Part shown: one piece after another, positions 32,327 to 42,700 of the stretch | Layout of the letters: every line of letters begins with the position of its first letter | Position numbering within the stretch: the first letter of the stretch is position 1 | Source of the DNA: Hysterium pulicare CBS 123377 | Taxonomy: Eukaryota > Ascomycota > Dothideomycetes > Hysteriales > Hysteriaceae | Direction: 5' to 3' | Length of the DNA: 64,000 bases | NCBI GenBank assembly: GCA_000467715.1 | Contig: AJFK01000931.1 | Location: 62,001-126,000, forward strand | Notes under the pieces: generated by a model | What the model was told of the DNA's origin: nothing | What the model saw: only the letters and a program-made list of their open reading frames with translations | Databases searched by the model: none | Translations under genes and position numbers: made by a program

Positions 32327-33662
32327 TTATTCAGGGTCTTCCCCCCTCATGGTCCGCCACCAGAGACTTTGTTCAGCCAATTCACCATCCGTCAAGAACC
32401 ACCACTTTGCCAGAAAGAACGGCTGAGCTTCCCAACTGCGCATATCCCATGGCGCACCACTTCCGACTCCTCCTGCCGAGCCCCAGCATACTAGACCGTC
32501 AGCATCCAGGTCTGCTTTGAGCTCGTTCTCGTCGATGATAGGAGGAGTCAAGGAAAGAATAGCGAGTAATCGAGAGCGGAATGATGGGAAAGGGAAGAGG
32601 TCAATGTAGAAGTCATGACGCTGGCTGAGCTGGGCGGGAACAGGTCGTAGATTGGGTTTGATATGCTGTAAATTGGGGATTGGATGTGGACAGGGGTTGG
32701 AAAGGTGCTGACTGAAAGGGGATTCGAAACCTTTTGACTTGGCCAAAAGCTTCGGAACGCCCAGATGATCAGAATTAGCCATACAAGCCGCATAGAGGTT
32801 CATGCGATTGATCCGGATATGATTACGATATGGATTTGGAAGTCTAATCGTTGCACAATGGCCATCAGCGTATCCTGTGAATGGAGTGTTATGCGGGAAG
32901 CGCAATTCTTGAGGGATTATGGAGACACCGTGCTCCTGTTGTGCAAGTGGTGCGCTTTGATGATAACCTTGCAAATTTGCCGGACCTGGTAAGAGGGAAG
33001 ATTGATCGATCCAAGAAGTCACGTCGGCGGGAAGTTCGATGGAAGTATCGGAAAACAGGGCTCTCGTATTGCAGAGGTCCTTTGTTTGCTGGGATACACT
33101 TCGACTTGCTGCTTCGAAAAGAGGGCAGCTAATCTTCCTTGCATCGTGCCCTTCTGTTTGCGTTGTTTTACGAAATATGGGATCAAAAGCTTGTTCTGGA
33201 AACGTTTGATTGACTGAATACAAGTCAAGGGTTGGATGACTTGGGCGATAGCTCTCAGGAGTCATGAACGATTCAAATTCTTGTGACGGTTGACCATCCA
33301 AGTCTGGTAGTGATGACCAGGGAGGAATAAGATTTGATACGTCATTGTTAGGAGGCAAAGAGTCCAGGTGAGACGTAGATGAAGGCGTATAGAAGTTCGT
33401 TTGCATTGCCCCGTCATGTGTGGGTAGAATTGTGTTTGCTGGAGACGATAATTCACGTGAAGCCTTTTGTCGCTCCCCTATTGTATCATTAGCGATATTG
33501 ATAATGAGCCCTTAGAGGGATGTAGTATCACCGACGGAACTGCTTTTGGTGAAATCTATTCTGGGCTCTCCGGCGCTCAGTCAAAACTCTTTTACGCAGA
33601 CGCGGCCCAGCCAGACCCTGGCTAAGCTCCTCCGTGGCATTGTTCAGGATCTCGCCATTCAT
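32327..33662 (-). CDS. bZIP transcription factor with DUF3425 domain
   Basis: Exons 33662-33536 and 33477-32327 give 425 residues. The N-terminus (MNGEILNNATEELSQGLAGP) leads into a basic region RLRKRVLTERRRAQNRFHQKQF-RERQKASREL, with the bZIP core N-R-x-x-Q-x-x-F-R-x-R. The leucine heptads are weak, usual for this family. A disordered middle follows. The C-terminal 120 residues are DUF3425: HDFYIDLFPFPSFRSRLLAIL, GAPWDMRSWEAQPFFLAKWWFL. Such factors act in the nucleus and often control stress or secondary-metabolism genes; targets here are unknown. The intron cuts the basic region after QF using donor C|GTCGGT; a donor four bases on would shift the frame. The next in-frame ATG upstream (33734) would add 24 residues. 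Confidence 0.85.
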
Positions 33663-34181
33663 ACTACAGTGATCTCTTGCAAAGTGCCTGAGATGGATGC
33701 TAAGCTGTCTCAATACCGGGACGGAATGATCCATTCCAAGGTTGGCATGGAATGTTGTATTTATAATACAAGGAGATGACTGCACGCATAGAGACAAGTG
33801 TACCTTACAAAGAGAAATTCCCACAGCAAAACCCTTTACAATACTCAAAGTCTCTGCCTCCAATGTCAGTTGCAAAGTTTCAAACAGAATTCATCGACTC
33901 GAGGTCTTCTATTATGGCACACAAACCTCATTTGTGCACTGCTAATATAGTGATGTAATGTGTTAAGACGAAAAGTTGGATTTCAAGTCTAATAGACAGA
34001 GACTGCACCCAGAAACCTATGTACGTATATATAACCAAAATGAACATTAATATGGACGAAGAATACGCTGCGTAAGTAAGATAAAGACCAATTCGGACTG
34101 TCCAGTCACTCTCTCCAAAGGGCCATGAAATTGGCATGTAAAATTTCTATAAACAACAGAATTTGAGGAAGCTCCTGGGTA
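33663..34181. other. tandem intergenic region
   Basis: 519 bases between the bZIP start and the stop of the membrane protein gene, both minus strand. Nothing recognisable beyond promoter and 3' UTR expectation. Confidence 0.45.
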
Positions 34182-35570
34182 TTACCATCCATCTCCAAAC
34201 ATGTCCTTGGGACTTTGGACCATGTCTTCGTTTGTAGCAACTTTCCTGCCCGACATCTTCTTCATGGCTTTACGCTCCTTCTTGTTCACTAAGTGGGGTG
34301 TCACCGGTGTGATTGGAGTGAATGGCATATAGGGACTGTACGGAGTTGACGGTACGCCAGTGCGAGGCGTTTGTAGAGATAATTGGTCTCGCCTCCGATC
34401 AAGGTAGGTCGTTTTTGTCGATGGAAGCGAAGTTTCGGAGTCGCCGAAAGCCCGGAATGGCAACGTGTTGGTACTTGATGCCGCAGATTTTGAGCTTTGA
34501 ATTGGTTGAACGGAGCCAATGGCCGGGGGGTTGCTGTAGGAGGATCCGCTACGCTGAGGCGCAGGACGCGGCAGCGGTTGCACTTTATCTAGCTCCTCAT
34601 AATTGTAGTCCTCGTCTGGAGTCAAAGGCGAATTCTGTTGGGTCGGGGGTGACGGGGGAGCGCCGGGATTGTAAAACCGAGGGGATAAAGGCGTCCGCGC
34701 TTCGTCATAAGGGGACTCTCCAGGATATTTTTGCATTGGGGCAGAAATCCGGAGGTTTTTCAAACTGAGACGTGTCTTGCTGTTCGCTGAGCCAATAGAC
34801 GAGGTCCGGCTTTTCTTTGAAAGAACGCTACGAGGGCTTCCCGGAGGGTTCTGACGAGGTAGAGGGGCAGTAGGGGGAGGCTGTGGGTAATCGGGAGGAT
34901 ATATAGCCTTAACAGGGCTTCGAGGATTTGAGACTGGTCTGGAGCTCTCAGATGTATTGATTCGTGGCGGGGCCTTCTTGTCAACTTTGGATTGGCTTGT
35001 AGGCGTAGGATCCTCTTGGTCGGTATAGATCGCTGTCGATGCCTTCTTCGCATCATGATCCATCACGGCTGCGTAGAGACGTTCCATTTCCAATCGGCGC
35101 TGCTCGCGGTCGAAATCAACTATGGATTGATCGAATGAGGACGGACTGTGGACGACGGGACTAGTAGGGCTAGTAGCGGTGCTGCTTGGAGCGCTCTTTT
35201 TGAGTCCACGTTTGAACCAAGATGTTGCGGAACGAGCGGATATAGGAGAGGTTGGAGGGGGAAGTTGGCCGGCGGGTCGAGCTTTTACCAATTCAAGTTC
35301 CAAACTTTTTGGAGAGTTCTCTGCATTTCGTCTCATCCTTCGTCCGACTGTGAGGAGCAGGACGCCCCAGATAAGTACAGTGAGGACGTAGCCGCCGACG
35401 ATGCCACAGATCTGTGCAGGGAGTAGCGCTCTGTTCCTGGAAGCGTGGGCAGAGGCAGGAGGACCGTCTTCAGGTGAGGGAGCTGGACCGTTGAAGATGA
35501 AACCCGGGGCTGCGCTTGCACAAGTTGCAAGGTAGAGCAGAGTGAAAGTCGGTGGCAGACCGCTACGCAT
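34182..35570 (-). CDS. single-pass membrane protein with long disordered cytosolic tail
   Basis: Single exon, 462 residues. A signal peptide (MRSGLPPTFTLLYLATCASAA) is followed by about 30 Pro/Ser-rich residues, one strong membrane span at about 53-75 (ICGIVGGYVLTVLIWGVLLLTVG) and a basic stop-transfer RRMRRN. The remaining 380 residues are disordered, rich in Ser, Pro and basic residues, with repeated SP/TP sites. A short helix REQRRLEMERLYAAVMDHD and a basic KKERKAMKKMSGRK near the C-terminus look conserved. Topology predicts a short outside part and a large inside tail, like wall-stress or polarity sensors, but there is no WSC or Ser/Thr-rich mucin-like stretch. I recognise no family and propose no function beyond membrane anchoring. 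Confidence 0.8.
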   Translation of the reverse strand: MRSGLPPTFTLLYLATCASAAPGFIFNGPAPSPEDGPPASAHASRNRALLPAQICGIVGGYVLTVLIWGVLLLTVGRRMRRNAENSPKSLELELVKARPAGQLPPPTSPISARSATSWFKRGLKKSAPSSTATSPTSPVVHSPSSFDQSIVDFDREQRRLEMERLYAAVMDHDAKKASTAIYTDQEDPTPTSQSKVDKKAPPRINTSESSRPVSNPRSPVKAIYPPDYPQPPPTAPLPRQNPPGSPRSVLSKKSRTSSIGSANSKTRLSLKNLRISAPMQKYPGESPYDEARTPLSPRFYNPGAPPSPPTQQNSPLTPDEDYNYEELDKVQPLPRPAPQRSGSSYSNPPAIGSVQPIQSSKSAASSTNTLPFRAFGDSETSLPSTKTTYLDRRRDQLSLQTPRTGVPSTPYSPYMPFTPITPVTPHLVNKKERKAMKKMSGRKVATNEDMVQSPKDMFGDGW

Positions 35571-36983
35571 TGTTTAAGTAGTCGCCGGGTGGGCGAGAAC
35601 AGGGCCGCTGCGACAACGACTGCGACGTAGCAAGGAGCCGGTGGAAAGGCGGAGTGTAACAGCTGGCGACATGATGATATGAGGACGGGGTGGACTATGT
35701 ATATCAGTCTGGAATAATTGGGCGCTGGGGGGATTTCGCATGGGGCGCTGCAGACAGGTGGAATGGGATGGACTGGATGCGAGAGAGTGTGCAGCGGCGA
35801 GTTGATTGGCGCAGGGCAGTGTGCCGGCGCTAAAACAATATGCAGATTCCTGGCCGCCGCACACGACAGGCTTGACGGCGGAGCACCAAGGCGGGAGCTT
35901 CTTCACTCGATATTCAAGACGAGTGGCAATCCGTGACAATCATAAGATGGAATTTCTGGTGGGAAGCATAGATTGCATTGCGGCGTGCGACATGTGGCAT
36001 GCGGCTTGCGGCGTGCGGCGTGAGTACCCAGGACTCTGATCTGGTCGCTGCTATGGACATCTGTGATCCGTCAGGCGGAGCAAGGCCGACCTAACATCCC
36101 CCGCAATCAACAAACTCACTTCTCACGATCCGAGTGACCTGGATGCGAACGAGGACAATGAGGATGGCGCGGTCGTTGTTTTCCAGCTGCAGGTCAATCA
36201 CGATAGCGTCTTTTGGTTCGAGGGGACGACCTATGATTTCTAGCCCTATGCCAGCCCCCATTCCTTCCGGTCGTGATGATTCTCCGTCAGTGCTTCCCCA
36301 CAATTCTAAGCGCCCGCATCAAGCCAATCGCCTGTCGCATCACCAGCCACTTCACGAGATAAAGAAGACAGTCACATTCCCCACCTCTTCCCATAAACCT
36401 CACGCACTTTCCATGCCAGCAGCACACCAGTCACACCAATCGTCTGCACAATCGTCCACGCAATCGAGACTATTCACATCATACTCGTCCTCTTAGCTGA
36501 ACTCGCCCCTGACTGATGGCTGTCTCCAGAAGATAAGGCCTACATCCATATCAATGCAAGGAACTGGCTACTCCTCGTCTCAGCTAGGTCCTGGCGAGCG
36601 GTAATGCAGAGCTCCAACATCCCTTCCACGGCAACGACTGATCTATCTATCGTTTTGATGCTATGTTGCCTCGGTGTTGAGCAATCATTATTCGAAAAGA
36701 TTCATTCGAAGAGGAAACCCTTTTTACGAGCATGTCGCCGCAAAAGAAAAGCGAAACCCATGACAGCCTTCCCGTTCTTCGTCCTGTCAAACATCGCCCT
36801 TGACAACGACTGACTAAAACATAAGATCAATGCTTCGAATTAGCATTCAATACAAGTAGACAATCTGTTCTCGAAAAGGGGCCAGGGCGCCAATGGGTGC
36901 CTTACCATTAGAATTACACAGGGGCCATATGCCGCAGGAGGGTACTTCAATCTTTCCGGCCCGTCGTGGCCTTGATACAGTCA
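35571..36983. other. 1.4-kb gap with protein-like fragments, no resolved gene
   Basis: Between the membrane protein start and the Ntr1-like stop, both minus strand. Two minus-strand stretches look protein-like. One, about 36450-36365, encodes a membrane-helix-like IVQTIGVTGVLLAWKVREVY. The other, 36330-36120, encodes GLEIIGRPLEPKDAIVIDLQ and a following hydrophobic strand, ending at a GTGAGT donor. Their phases do not join with the splice sites I tried. A 120-codon plus-strand frame (36134-36496) covers the same stretch and looks like its shadow. Confidence 0.35.
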
Positions 36984-39182
36984 TCATTTCCCTTCTGCCT
37001 TCTGTACTAATCCTTCTTCGAGCCCCACGGGTTCCCACACACTTCTGTCCTTCTTGTTCTGTGCATAGACAACATCCCCCTTGAAGTACACGATAACACC
37101 GCCTCTCCCGGTTGCACTTGCAGTAATCCTAAATAGGGGGAGTCCAGTGCGTTCGTGCGCTTCCCTTAACGGAATAAGGAGCAAATTCTCTTCCCCACAC
37201 CACTCTTCGACGATGTCCTTGAATGTAGGTTCCTCAATAATCTCCTTCCTCGCCGAGCGGGGCTCCTTGACTGCATCTCCAAGTACTTTAGGTGTTGAAG
37301 GTGGAACATTCAACGGGCGTTCGGGTCCAGCGCGAGGAAGTGGAAGCTCATGTTTCGCTCGATCACCTAAATCGAGAGCTAAATTAATCATTCCCAGGCC
37401 CTTCTCCCACGTCTCCGCTACAGCACGCACTGAGTTAACCTCTTCAGGAAACAGACCTTTCCACCACGAATACCACTGCCCGACTTCTTCATAATCAGGG
37501 TCGGCGGTAAGCCAGCTGTGGAGAACTGCGAGCCATTTGGGGAAAAACTCGGCGAGAAGTACTTGGCCCATGATGCTAGGTTTGAAGAACGAGTTCCACG
37601 CGAGAACTTGCTGCAGGGCTTTCAAATCTTGGTCAGCAGGATTAACATCAAACTCCGCTTGAAGCATGACCGAGAATCGAGGAAGTAGGTGACGGACAAG
37701 AGCGTTGTCGAGCTCCGTGCGAAGAACTTCACGCCAATTCTCAAGGCCCGGGATCACTCCACGTGATAGATCCCATGTATCTAATGCTACGCGGAATTTG
37801 CGCTTAACGTCAGCCAGAAGTCCCGTAGGGCTTTTGGGGTCTGTGTGCTGCTCAGACAAATATTGAAGCCAAGGGAAAAGCCAAATATGTGGCAGGGGTG
37901 ATGAGTGTTTCTTTTTCAGGGAAGTGCGGGGATTCCACGACTGGATAGCTCCAGATAGCTTCTGCACAACAAGCTGATTCAGCACATTATGATAGATGAA
38001 AGAAGGGAGGATGTCTTTCCAGGCTTCCACCAGTGTGATGACTGATGTAGGTACATGAGGATCCCACTCATTTGTAATGGCAGTGCGAACTTTCGGCAGC
38101 CAGAGTGAATACATCATGGTCTCAAAGGGGGTCGTGGATTTGTGTCTTCGACCATTGTCGAGAGTGTATTTACCAGTTTTGGAAACAATCGTATCTCCGT
38201 TAATGCCTAAAATGGCTCTCAAGCGGTGGATGTATGCAACCAAGTGCATGGGGTGTTCCAGAGGCTCCCAGTCTAGCATCTCCTGTTTGAACAAGGGGTG
38301 TATTGCAGCAACTGCGGCCTCTGACAAACCGAAAACGCGAATTTCGTCCCGATATTCGAATTGTATGGTTTCCAGTTTCGTGACGGCTTCCTCCCATTTC
38401 GCGGCAGCCTCATCATACGTGCTTGGTTTGCTGAGGTCAAGACGATTCAAAGCTGCAACAGCTTCAACTACACCATGGACTTTTCGTATGTCTTCCTGGA
38501 TCACATCCATTTCTTGCTGCAGCTGACCTTCTTCTAATTCCAGCATCTTTTTCTTCTCGGTCAGATTATTCCAAGACTCGGCAAAGGCTTCTAAGTCCAG
38601 TCTCGCTCTTTTCGCAATCTTTTCGGTCTCGGTACCTGCAGATGTTGGCCCGCCCTGGTGATTCATCAAGCCTGCCGCTGACGTTAAAAGTCGCGTCTCT
38701 TTACCAGTTGCATCGATGATAGATTTTAGAGCATTGGGAACATGCAGGCCATCCGCTGCTGCTTCAATGTCCGCCGCGGTTTTGTATTTGATCTTTTGTC
38801 TGCTGAATCCTCCTGGCGTGCTCGCGCCACTAGTTGTTCCAGACGCTGATTTCATGATCTTCTTCCTTCTTTCTCTAGCCCTGCGCTCTTCTTCCGATGA
38901 ATCCTCGTACTCTTCGCCTCGACTCTCCGCAGCTCTTCTGGCTTCAGCCTTGGCTTGTGCGGTCTTCTCTTTGACTGCACCCACGCCAGCACCTTGAGGT
39001 CGAAGTTTGACCTCGATGGGATTCAGTATACCGGCGCCTTCTTTTCCTAATCCTTGGCCATCCTTATATCCCATCTTAGCCATCATCTTCGCGGCAAAGG
39101 ACATTCCGCCGGCCTTTTTGGCAGTTTTGGACTTCGAGTCATCGTCGAAATTGCCTTTGCGCTTCAGTGGAGGGCGCTCCAT
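36984..39182 (-). CDS. Ntr1/Spp382-TFIP11-like G-patch splicing factor
   Basis: Single exon. I start at 39182 (MERPPLKRKGNFDDD), 732 residues; the frame is open 40 codons further, but that part is low-complexity and would crowd the divergent neighbour. A G-patch lies at about 26-70 (SFAAKMMAKMGYKDGQGLGKEG, GILNPIEVKLRPQGAGVG). A Lys/Arg/Glu-rich helix follows. The large GCFC domain fills the rest: ESWNNLTEKKKMLELEEGQL, YRDEIRVFGLSEAAVAAIHPLFKQ, TVIWLP-like TTPFETMMYSLWLPKVRTAI, LPHIWLFPWLQYL, AWNSFFKPSIMGQVLLAEFFPKW. Ntr1 recruits and activates the helicase Prp43 through its G-patch to dismantle spent spliceosomes in the nucleus. The tail (RTGLPLFRITASATGRGGV, VVYAQNKKDRSVWEPVGLEE) also matches TFIP11. 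Confidence 0.93.
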   Translation of the reverse strand: MERPPLKRKGNFDDDSKSKTAKKAGGMSFAAKMMAKMGYKDGQGLGKEGAGILNPIEVKLRPQGAGVGAVKEKTAQAKAEARRAAESRGEEYEDSSEEERRARERRKKIMKSASGTTSGASTPGGFSRQKIKYKTAADIEAAADGLHVPNALKSIIDATGKETRLLTSAAGLMNHQGGPTSAGTETEKIAKRARLDLEAFAESWNNLTEKKKMLELEEGQLQQEMDVIQEDIRKVHGVVEAVAALNRLDLSKPSTYDEAAAKWEEAVTKLETIQFEYRDEIRVFGLSEAAVAAIHPLFKQEMLDWEPLEHPMHLVAYIHRLRAILGINGDTIVSKTGKYTLDNGRRHKSTTPFETMMYSLWLPKVRTAITNEWDPHVPTSVITLVEAWKDILPSFIYHNVLNQLVVQKLSGAIQSWNPRTSLKKKHSSPLPHIWLFPWLQYLSEQHTDPKSPTGLLADVKRKFRVALDTWDLSRGVIPGLENWREVLRTELDNALVRHLLPRFSVMLQAEFDVNPADQDLKALQQVLAWNSFFKPSIMGQVLLAEFFPKWLAVLHSWLTADPDYEEVGQWYSWWKGLFPEEVNSVRAVAETWEKGLGMINLALDLGDRAKHELPLPRAGPERPLNVPPSTPKVLGDAVKEPRSARKEIIEEPTFKDIVEEWCGEENLLLIPLREAHERTGLPLFRITASATGRGGVIVYFKGDVVYAQNKKDRSVWEPVGLEEGLVQKAEGK

Positions 39183-39493
39183 TATATAGGAAGAGGCACT
39201 ATTAGATGAGACCCTTGCTGGTGGTGTAGGTGATGCGCTGGCGATGGAGTTGTGGTGAGCTGTGGTTGAACTGACACCGAAGAAGGCAATAAAAGTTGCC
39301 AAGTGAAGGTGGCTGAAATTATCTATGGAACTACTAGTGGCTAACGGATCCCTACCCCCTCCCTTGCCAAAAATAGTTATGTATGCTCGTGCTAGCTATC
39401 TCGTGCAACACCACAATCAACAACACTCCCTTTCTCTCCCACCAACACGCCTGCAAATCCACCCAGGCAGGCGTTGCCATCTCCCTTTCGGCC
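39183..39493. promoter_or_regulatory. divergent promoter, Ntr1-like / large disordered protein
   Basis: 311 bases between the two preferred start codons. Both reading frames extend into it, but the extensions have no conserved content. No specific site was recognised. Confidence 0.5.
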
Positions 39494-42400
39494 ATGGCAT
39501 CTTCAATTCTCGCTACGTCCCAGTCGATGATGCCAACTCAGTCTTCAGATAGCGTGCCCCTCGACCTCCGCCATCCGACGCCCGATCTACAATCGCTGCA
39601 AGGGGCTTACATTGGCAACATTGAGCGCCTCGAAGAGCATGCGGAGCGAATGAGTTCGCGAGGCTCAGACATTGCCGAGGAAATCAGGAAACTACATCTC
39701 GAGCAAAAGATTGCCGACAGCCGCAGGTCGTCGATGCTATCCACGCCGGCCGACGAAGCACGCGTGCACCATACTGCCAGAAGTCGCAATGCGTCCACCA
39801 GCTCCTACACGAATTCTATTGTAGACGTCAATGGCCAAGCCAGATGGGGTGGCTACTCCCCCGGAGGCTTCGTTACCTCACCGGTCGGATCTATTAGATC
39901 GGGCTCCTGGTCTCAACCCTCGGTGCAGAGACAACGCTCCGTATCACGGGTGTCGAGATTGGGACAGGTCATTCACCCTGAAGACGATGAAGAAGGGCCT
40001 GAAGATCATGAAGGGCCTGCTGGTTCTCCCACTTTCTACGCCACAGTTCCACAGCTTGCTTCACCCAAGCCATCCAGTCGGCGGTCGGTGTCTTCTTTCA
40101 CACGGCAGTACGACCAGATAGCCCGAGAGATACAAGACGAGTTCCAGCAGGCCCCTGATGGTGTCCGCTCGGCGGGAGCTTTGGGTCAGATCGAGAACGA
40201 CGGTGGATACTTCCCTGGACACCATGAACTTCCTGACAGACCTGCAACCGCAGCTTCTGGAGACACATACCATCAAGCGAGGACGCTATTCCATGACTTT
40301 GATGGCGTGCATTGCTCTCCCATAGAGGAGGATGTGCCGGAATCCCAGGGCAGCCCTGATTTGTCACTATTACGGTCAGTGCCCGCACCCCCACAACAAG
40401 GCCAGCCGCCGCCCCCAGACAACATGGTTTTCTACCCTGCACCCGTCCCGAAAATGCTCAATCTTCCTAAACGGCTTTCTCAATTGCCTGCTGCATCCGT
40501 CCAAGCCAGGCGAAGGACACAACTGCTGGATTCTATGTCCGCCGACGTGAGGAGGTCCACGGTCTGGTTGCCAGAAGAACTACGAAATATCCCAGATTCT
40601 TCAGGCATTACCTCTCAGAAGAAAAAGGGCATAGACCCGCGAAGAAGTCTGGCTGGTCTTCCTCCTCAACTTCGCGCAAGTGTCTTCTTTGATCAAGTTG
40701 CCCCAACTCAGGAGGTTGAAGTTAAAGGCGATTCTGCAGAGGCAACCTTGGACAGCATCCTTGAAGCTTCAGCACACGCCCCTGCAAGTGCCTTTACAGA
40801 CCATCCGTTCGCTGGACACATTGGCGATGAAGTCTACGGCAAGAACCAGGCTCGCAAGAGCACCGTGTCATTATTGAAAGACGACAAATCCAACACAAGA
40901 AAAAGCCGCAGCTCCCTGAATCTTCTTAATCTGCGTCGGAATTCAAGTGGGGATCTGCTCAACAAGTTGCGGAAACGAAACAGTACTCTAGATCTTGACG
41001 AAATAACCACTCGGAATAGCAGCCGTATGAGTCTGGGACCAGACCTTGAAGGCAGCGGACATTGTGTTGGTGGTCCAAAAGAGCATGAACTTGTGGATGC
41101 AGGAGAGCGGAGCCCCCCACGACCGTCATCTAGAAGTGATCATCAGTCCGATGTGGAAGATGGGGCTGAAGAAGACGGTTTAACCCCCGAAGAGCCATCT
41201 GTCCCACCAATCTATGGTGCACCAACGACACTGTTGGCCGAACTTCAGCTCCGAAAACAACAGCAGAAAAGTCGCAATCGGACCGCTGCCACTGCCTTCC
41301 CCAAAGGTATGCATTCAACGTTGCTGGAACTTGATGCTGTCGCAGAAGTTGAAAAGAAGCGTAGACATGGGCAACGAGTTGCTTTAGCTTGGGAAGACCC
41401 GGAGATGAAGGCTTCTCAGGATTTTGGCGATGATGATGATGATGTGCCCCTTGGCATGCTATTTCCTGGTCGTGATGGGTTGGCCAACAAAAAGCAGGGT
41501 GACCGAGGTCAAAATTCTGACTGGGATCGTCCGCTCGGTCTCATGGCACAGCGGGAACTCGAAGACAACGAACCTCTTAGTAGGCGGCGGACTAGACTGC
41601 TTGGTGTTGATTCTCGGCAGAGAGATCTCAGCCCTTCGAAACGGCTGACACCTATCAGTGCTACGCACAGTCCAGAGCCTTCCCAAGGTTTACTGCCTCT
41701 CAACAGCCAAAATGCAACGCCCCCTATAGATGATGGCTATGAAGAAGAGACACTTGCGCAGAGAAAGCAACGGCTAAAGAGTCGGGAAACCCTAAACGCC
41801 TCAATTGGTGACGTCCAAGCCCGACCTATAAGTGGCGAATTCCTTAGCGAGATGCTGAGCCAGTTCGGACCTTCCGGAGAAGACGGGAAACCGAAACCTA
41901 CCGTTGTCGCTCCAGTTGAAGAGGAAGAAACCTTAGGCCAACGCCGTGCTCGACTTCAGGCCGAAGCACTCGCGCGGTCCAATACGGATGGGACTTATAT
42001 CAATCCTTCTGCCGCCAGTCGACCGGCTCTTCGCTCATCTCACAGCATGGCCGATATCCTTGCAGCTCATCCCGTCAGCCAAACCGCTCGCAAAGTGTCT
42101 GACGAAATGCTACTGTCGTCGTTACCTCGGGGCAGTCTGCTTCAGCAGAATGAAGTGAGAAAAACACGCCACAAAGCAGATATGATGCAGCAGAACAAAC
42201 GCAGTACAAGCTACGGTCTCGAGCGACCCCTTCTGGGAGATATTGGAAAAACCTCATCCGATCCGACCCTTTCTGCTAAGAATAACGCGTTCAAAGGTGG
42301 CATTTACAACAACGGCATGGGCGGTGCTGGTGTTATGTCGACGCCGTCACTTGTTCCCCCGAACATGATGACACCGAACATGGCGAGCGGTATGATGTCA

Positions 42401-42700
42401 ACCATGAACTTTCCGCACCAGCCGAATGGTCACTATGGTGCGGCAAATGCAGGGATGCCGACGTCTTTCTCCATGAACTTTCTTCCCAATGGCTTCGGAT
42501 ACCCGAGTCCTCAGCAGATGATGGGAGTGAATATGAGTATGGGTGTGCCTATGAACGGACTACAGGGATATTTCCCGCAAATGCAGCAGCCTGGTATGCC
42601 TATGCCGATGGGCCTGCCAATGCAACAACCTATGGATCCCGCGATGGACCCGAGGCAGAGAGATATGATTGACCGTTGGAGGCAGTCTGTCATGCATTGA
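39494..42700 (+). CDS. large disordered fungal protein with repeated RRxRL motifs
   Basis: Single exon. The ATG at 39494 sits in a strong context (GCCATGG) and starts MASSILATSQSMMPTQSS; an upstream in-frame ATG at 39383 is less likely. The product is 1068 residues. A short coiled-coil-like segment (NIERLEEHAERMSSRGSDIAEEIRKLHLE) lies near the N-terminus. Most of the chain is disordered with Ser/Arg/Pro stretches. A more ordered part holds APTTLLAELQLRKQQQKSRN, PKGMHSTLLELDAVAEVEKK and VALAWEDPE. A linear motif recurs three times: DNEPLSRRRTRLLG, EEETLAQRKQRLKS, EEETLGQRRARLQA. The last 130 residues are rich in Met, Gly, Pro and Gln. It appears conserved in filamentous fungi by its style, but I do not recognise a name; a scaffold role is a guess. 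Confidence 0.8.
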   Translation: MASSILATSQSMMPTQSSDSVPLDLRHPTPDLQSLQGAYIGNIERLEEHAERMSSRGSDIAEEIRKLHLEQKIADSRRSSMLSTPADEARVHHTARSRNASTSSYTNSIVDVNGQARWGGYSPGGFVTSPVGSIRSGSWSQPSVQRQRSVSRVSRLGQVIHPEDDEEGPEDHEGPAGSPTFYATVPQLASPKPSSRRSVSSFTRQYDQIAREIQDEFQQAPDGVRSAGALGQIENDGGYFPGHHELPDRPATAASGDTYHQARTLFHDFDGVHCSPIEEDVPESQGSPDLSLLRSVPAPPQQGQPPPPDNMVFYPAPVPKMLNLPKRLSQLPAASVQARRRTQLLDSMSADVRRSTVWLPEELRNIPDSSGITSQKKKGIDPRRSLAGLPPQLRASVFFDQVAPTQEVEVKGDSAEATLDSILEASAHAPASAFTDHPFAGHIGDEVYGKNQARKSTVSLLKDDKSNTRKSRSSLNLLNLRRNSSGDLLNKLRKRNSTLDLDEITTRNSSRMSLGPDLEGSGHCVGGPKEHELVDAGERSPPRPSSRSDHQSDVEDGAEEDGLTPEEPSVPPIYGAPTTLLAELQLRKQQQKSRNRTAATAFPKGMHSTLLELDAVAEVEKKRRHGQRVALAWEDPEMKASQDFGDDDDDVPLGMLFPGRDGLANKKQGDRGQNSDWDRPLGLMAQRELEDNEPLSRRRTRLLGVDSRQRDLSPSKRLTPISATHSPEPSQGLLPLNSQNATPPIDDGYEEETLAQRKQRLKSRETLNASIGDVQARPISGEFLSEMLSQFGPSGEDGKPKPTVVAPVEEEETLGQRRARLQAEALARSNTDGTYINPSAASRPALRSSHSMADILAAHPVSQTARKVSDEMLLSSLPRGSLLQQNEVRKTRHKADMMQQNKRSTSYGLERPLLGDIGKTSSDPTLSAKNNAFKGGIYNNGMGGAGVMSTPSLVPPNMMTPNMASGMMSTMNFPHQPNGHYGAANAGMPTSFSMNFLPNGFGYPSPQQMMGVNMSMGVPMNGLQGYFPQMQQPGMPMPMGLPMQQPMDPAMDPRQRDMIDRWRQSVMH

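Noticed and set aside
36134-36496. 120-codon plus-strand frame with Ser/His-rich product
   Set aside because: Looks like the antisense of the protein-like minus-strand fragments; composition is that of a shadow frame.
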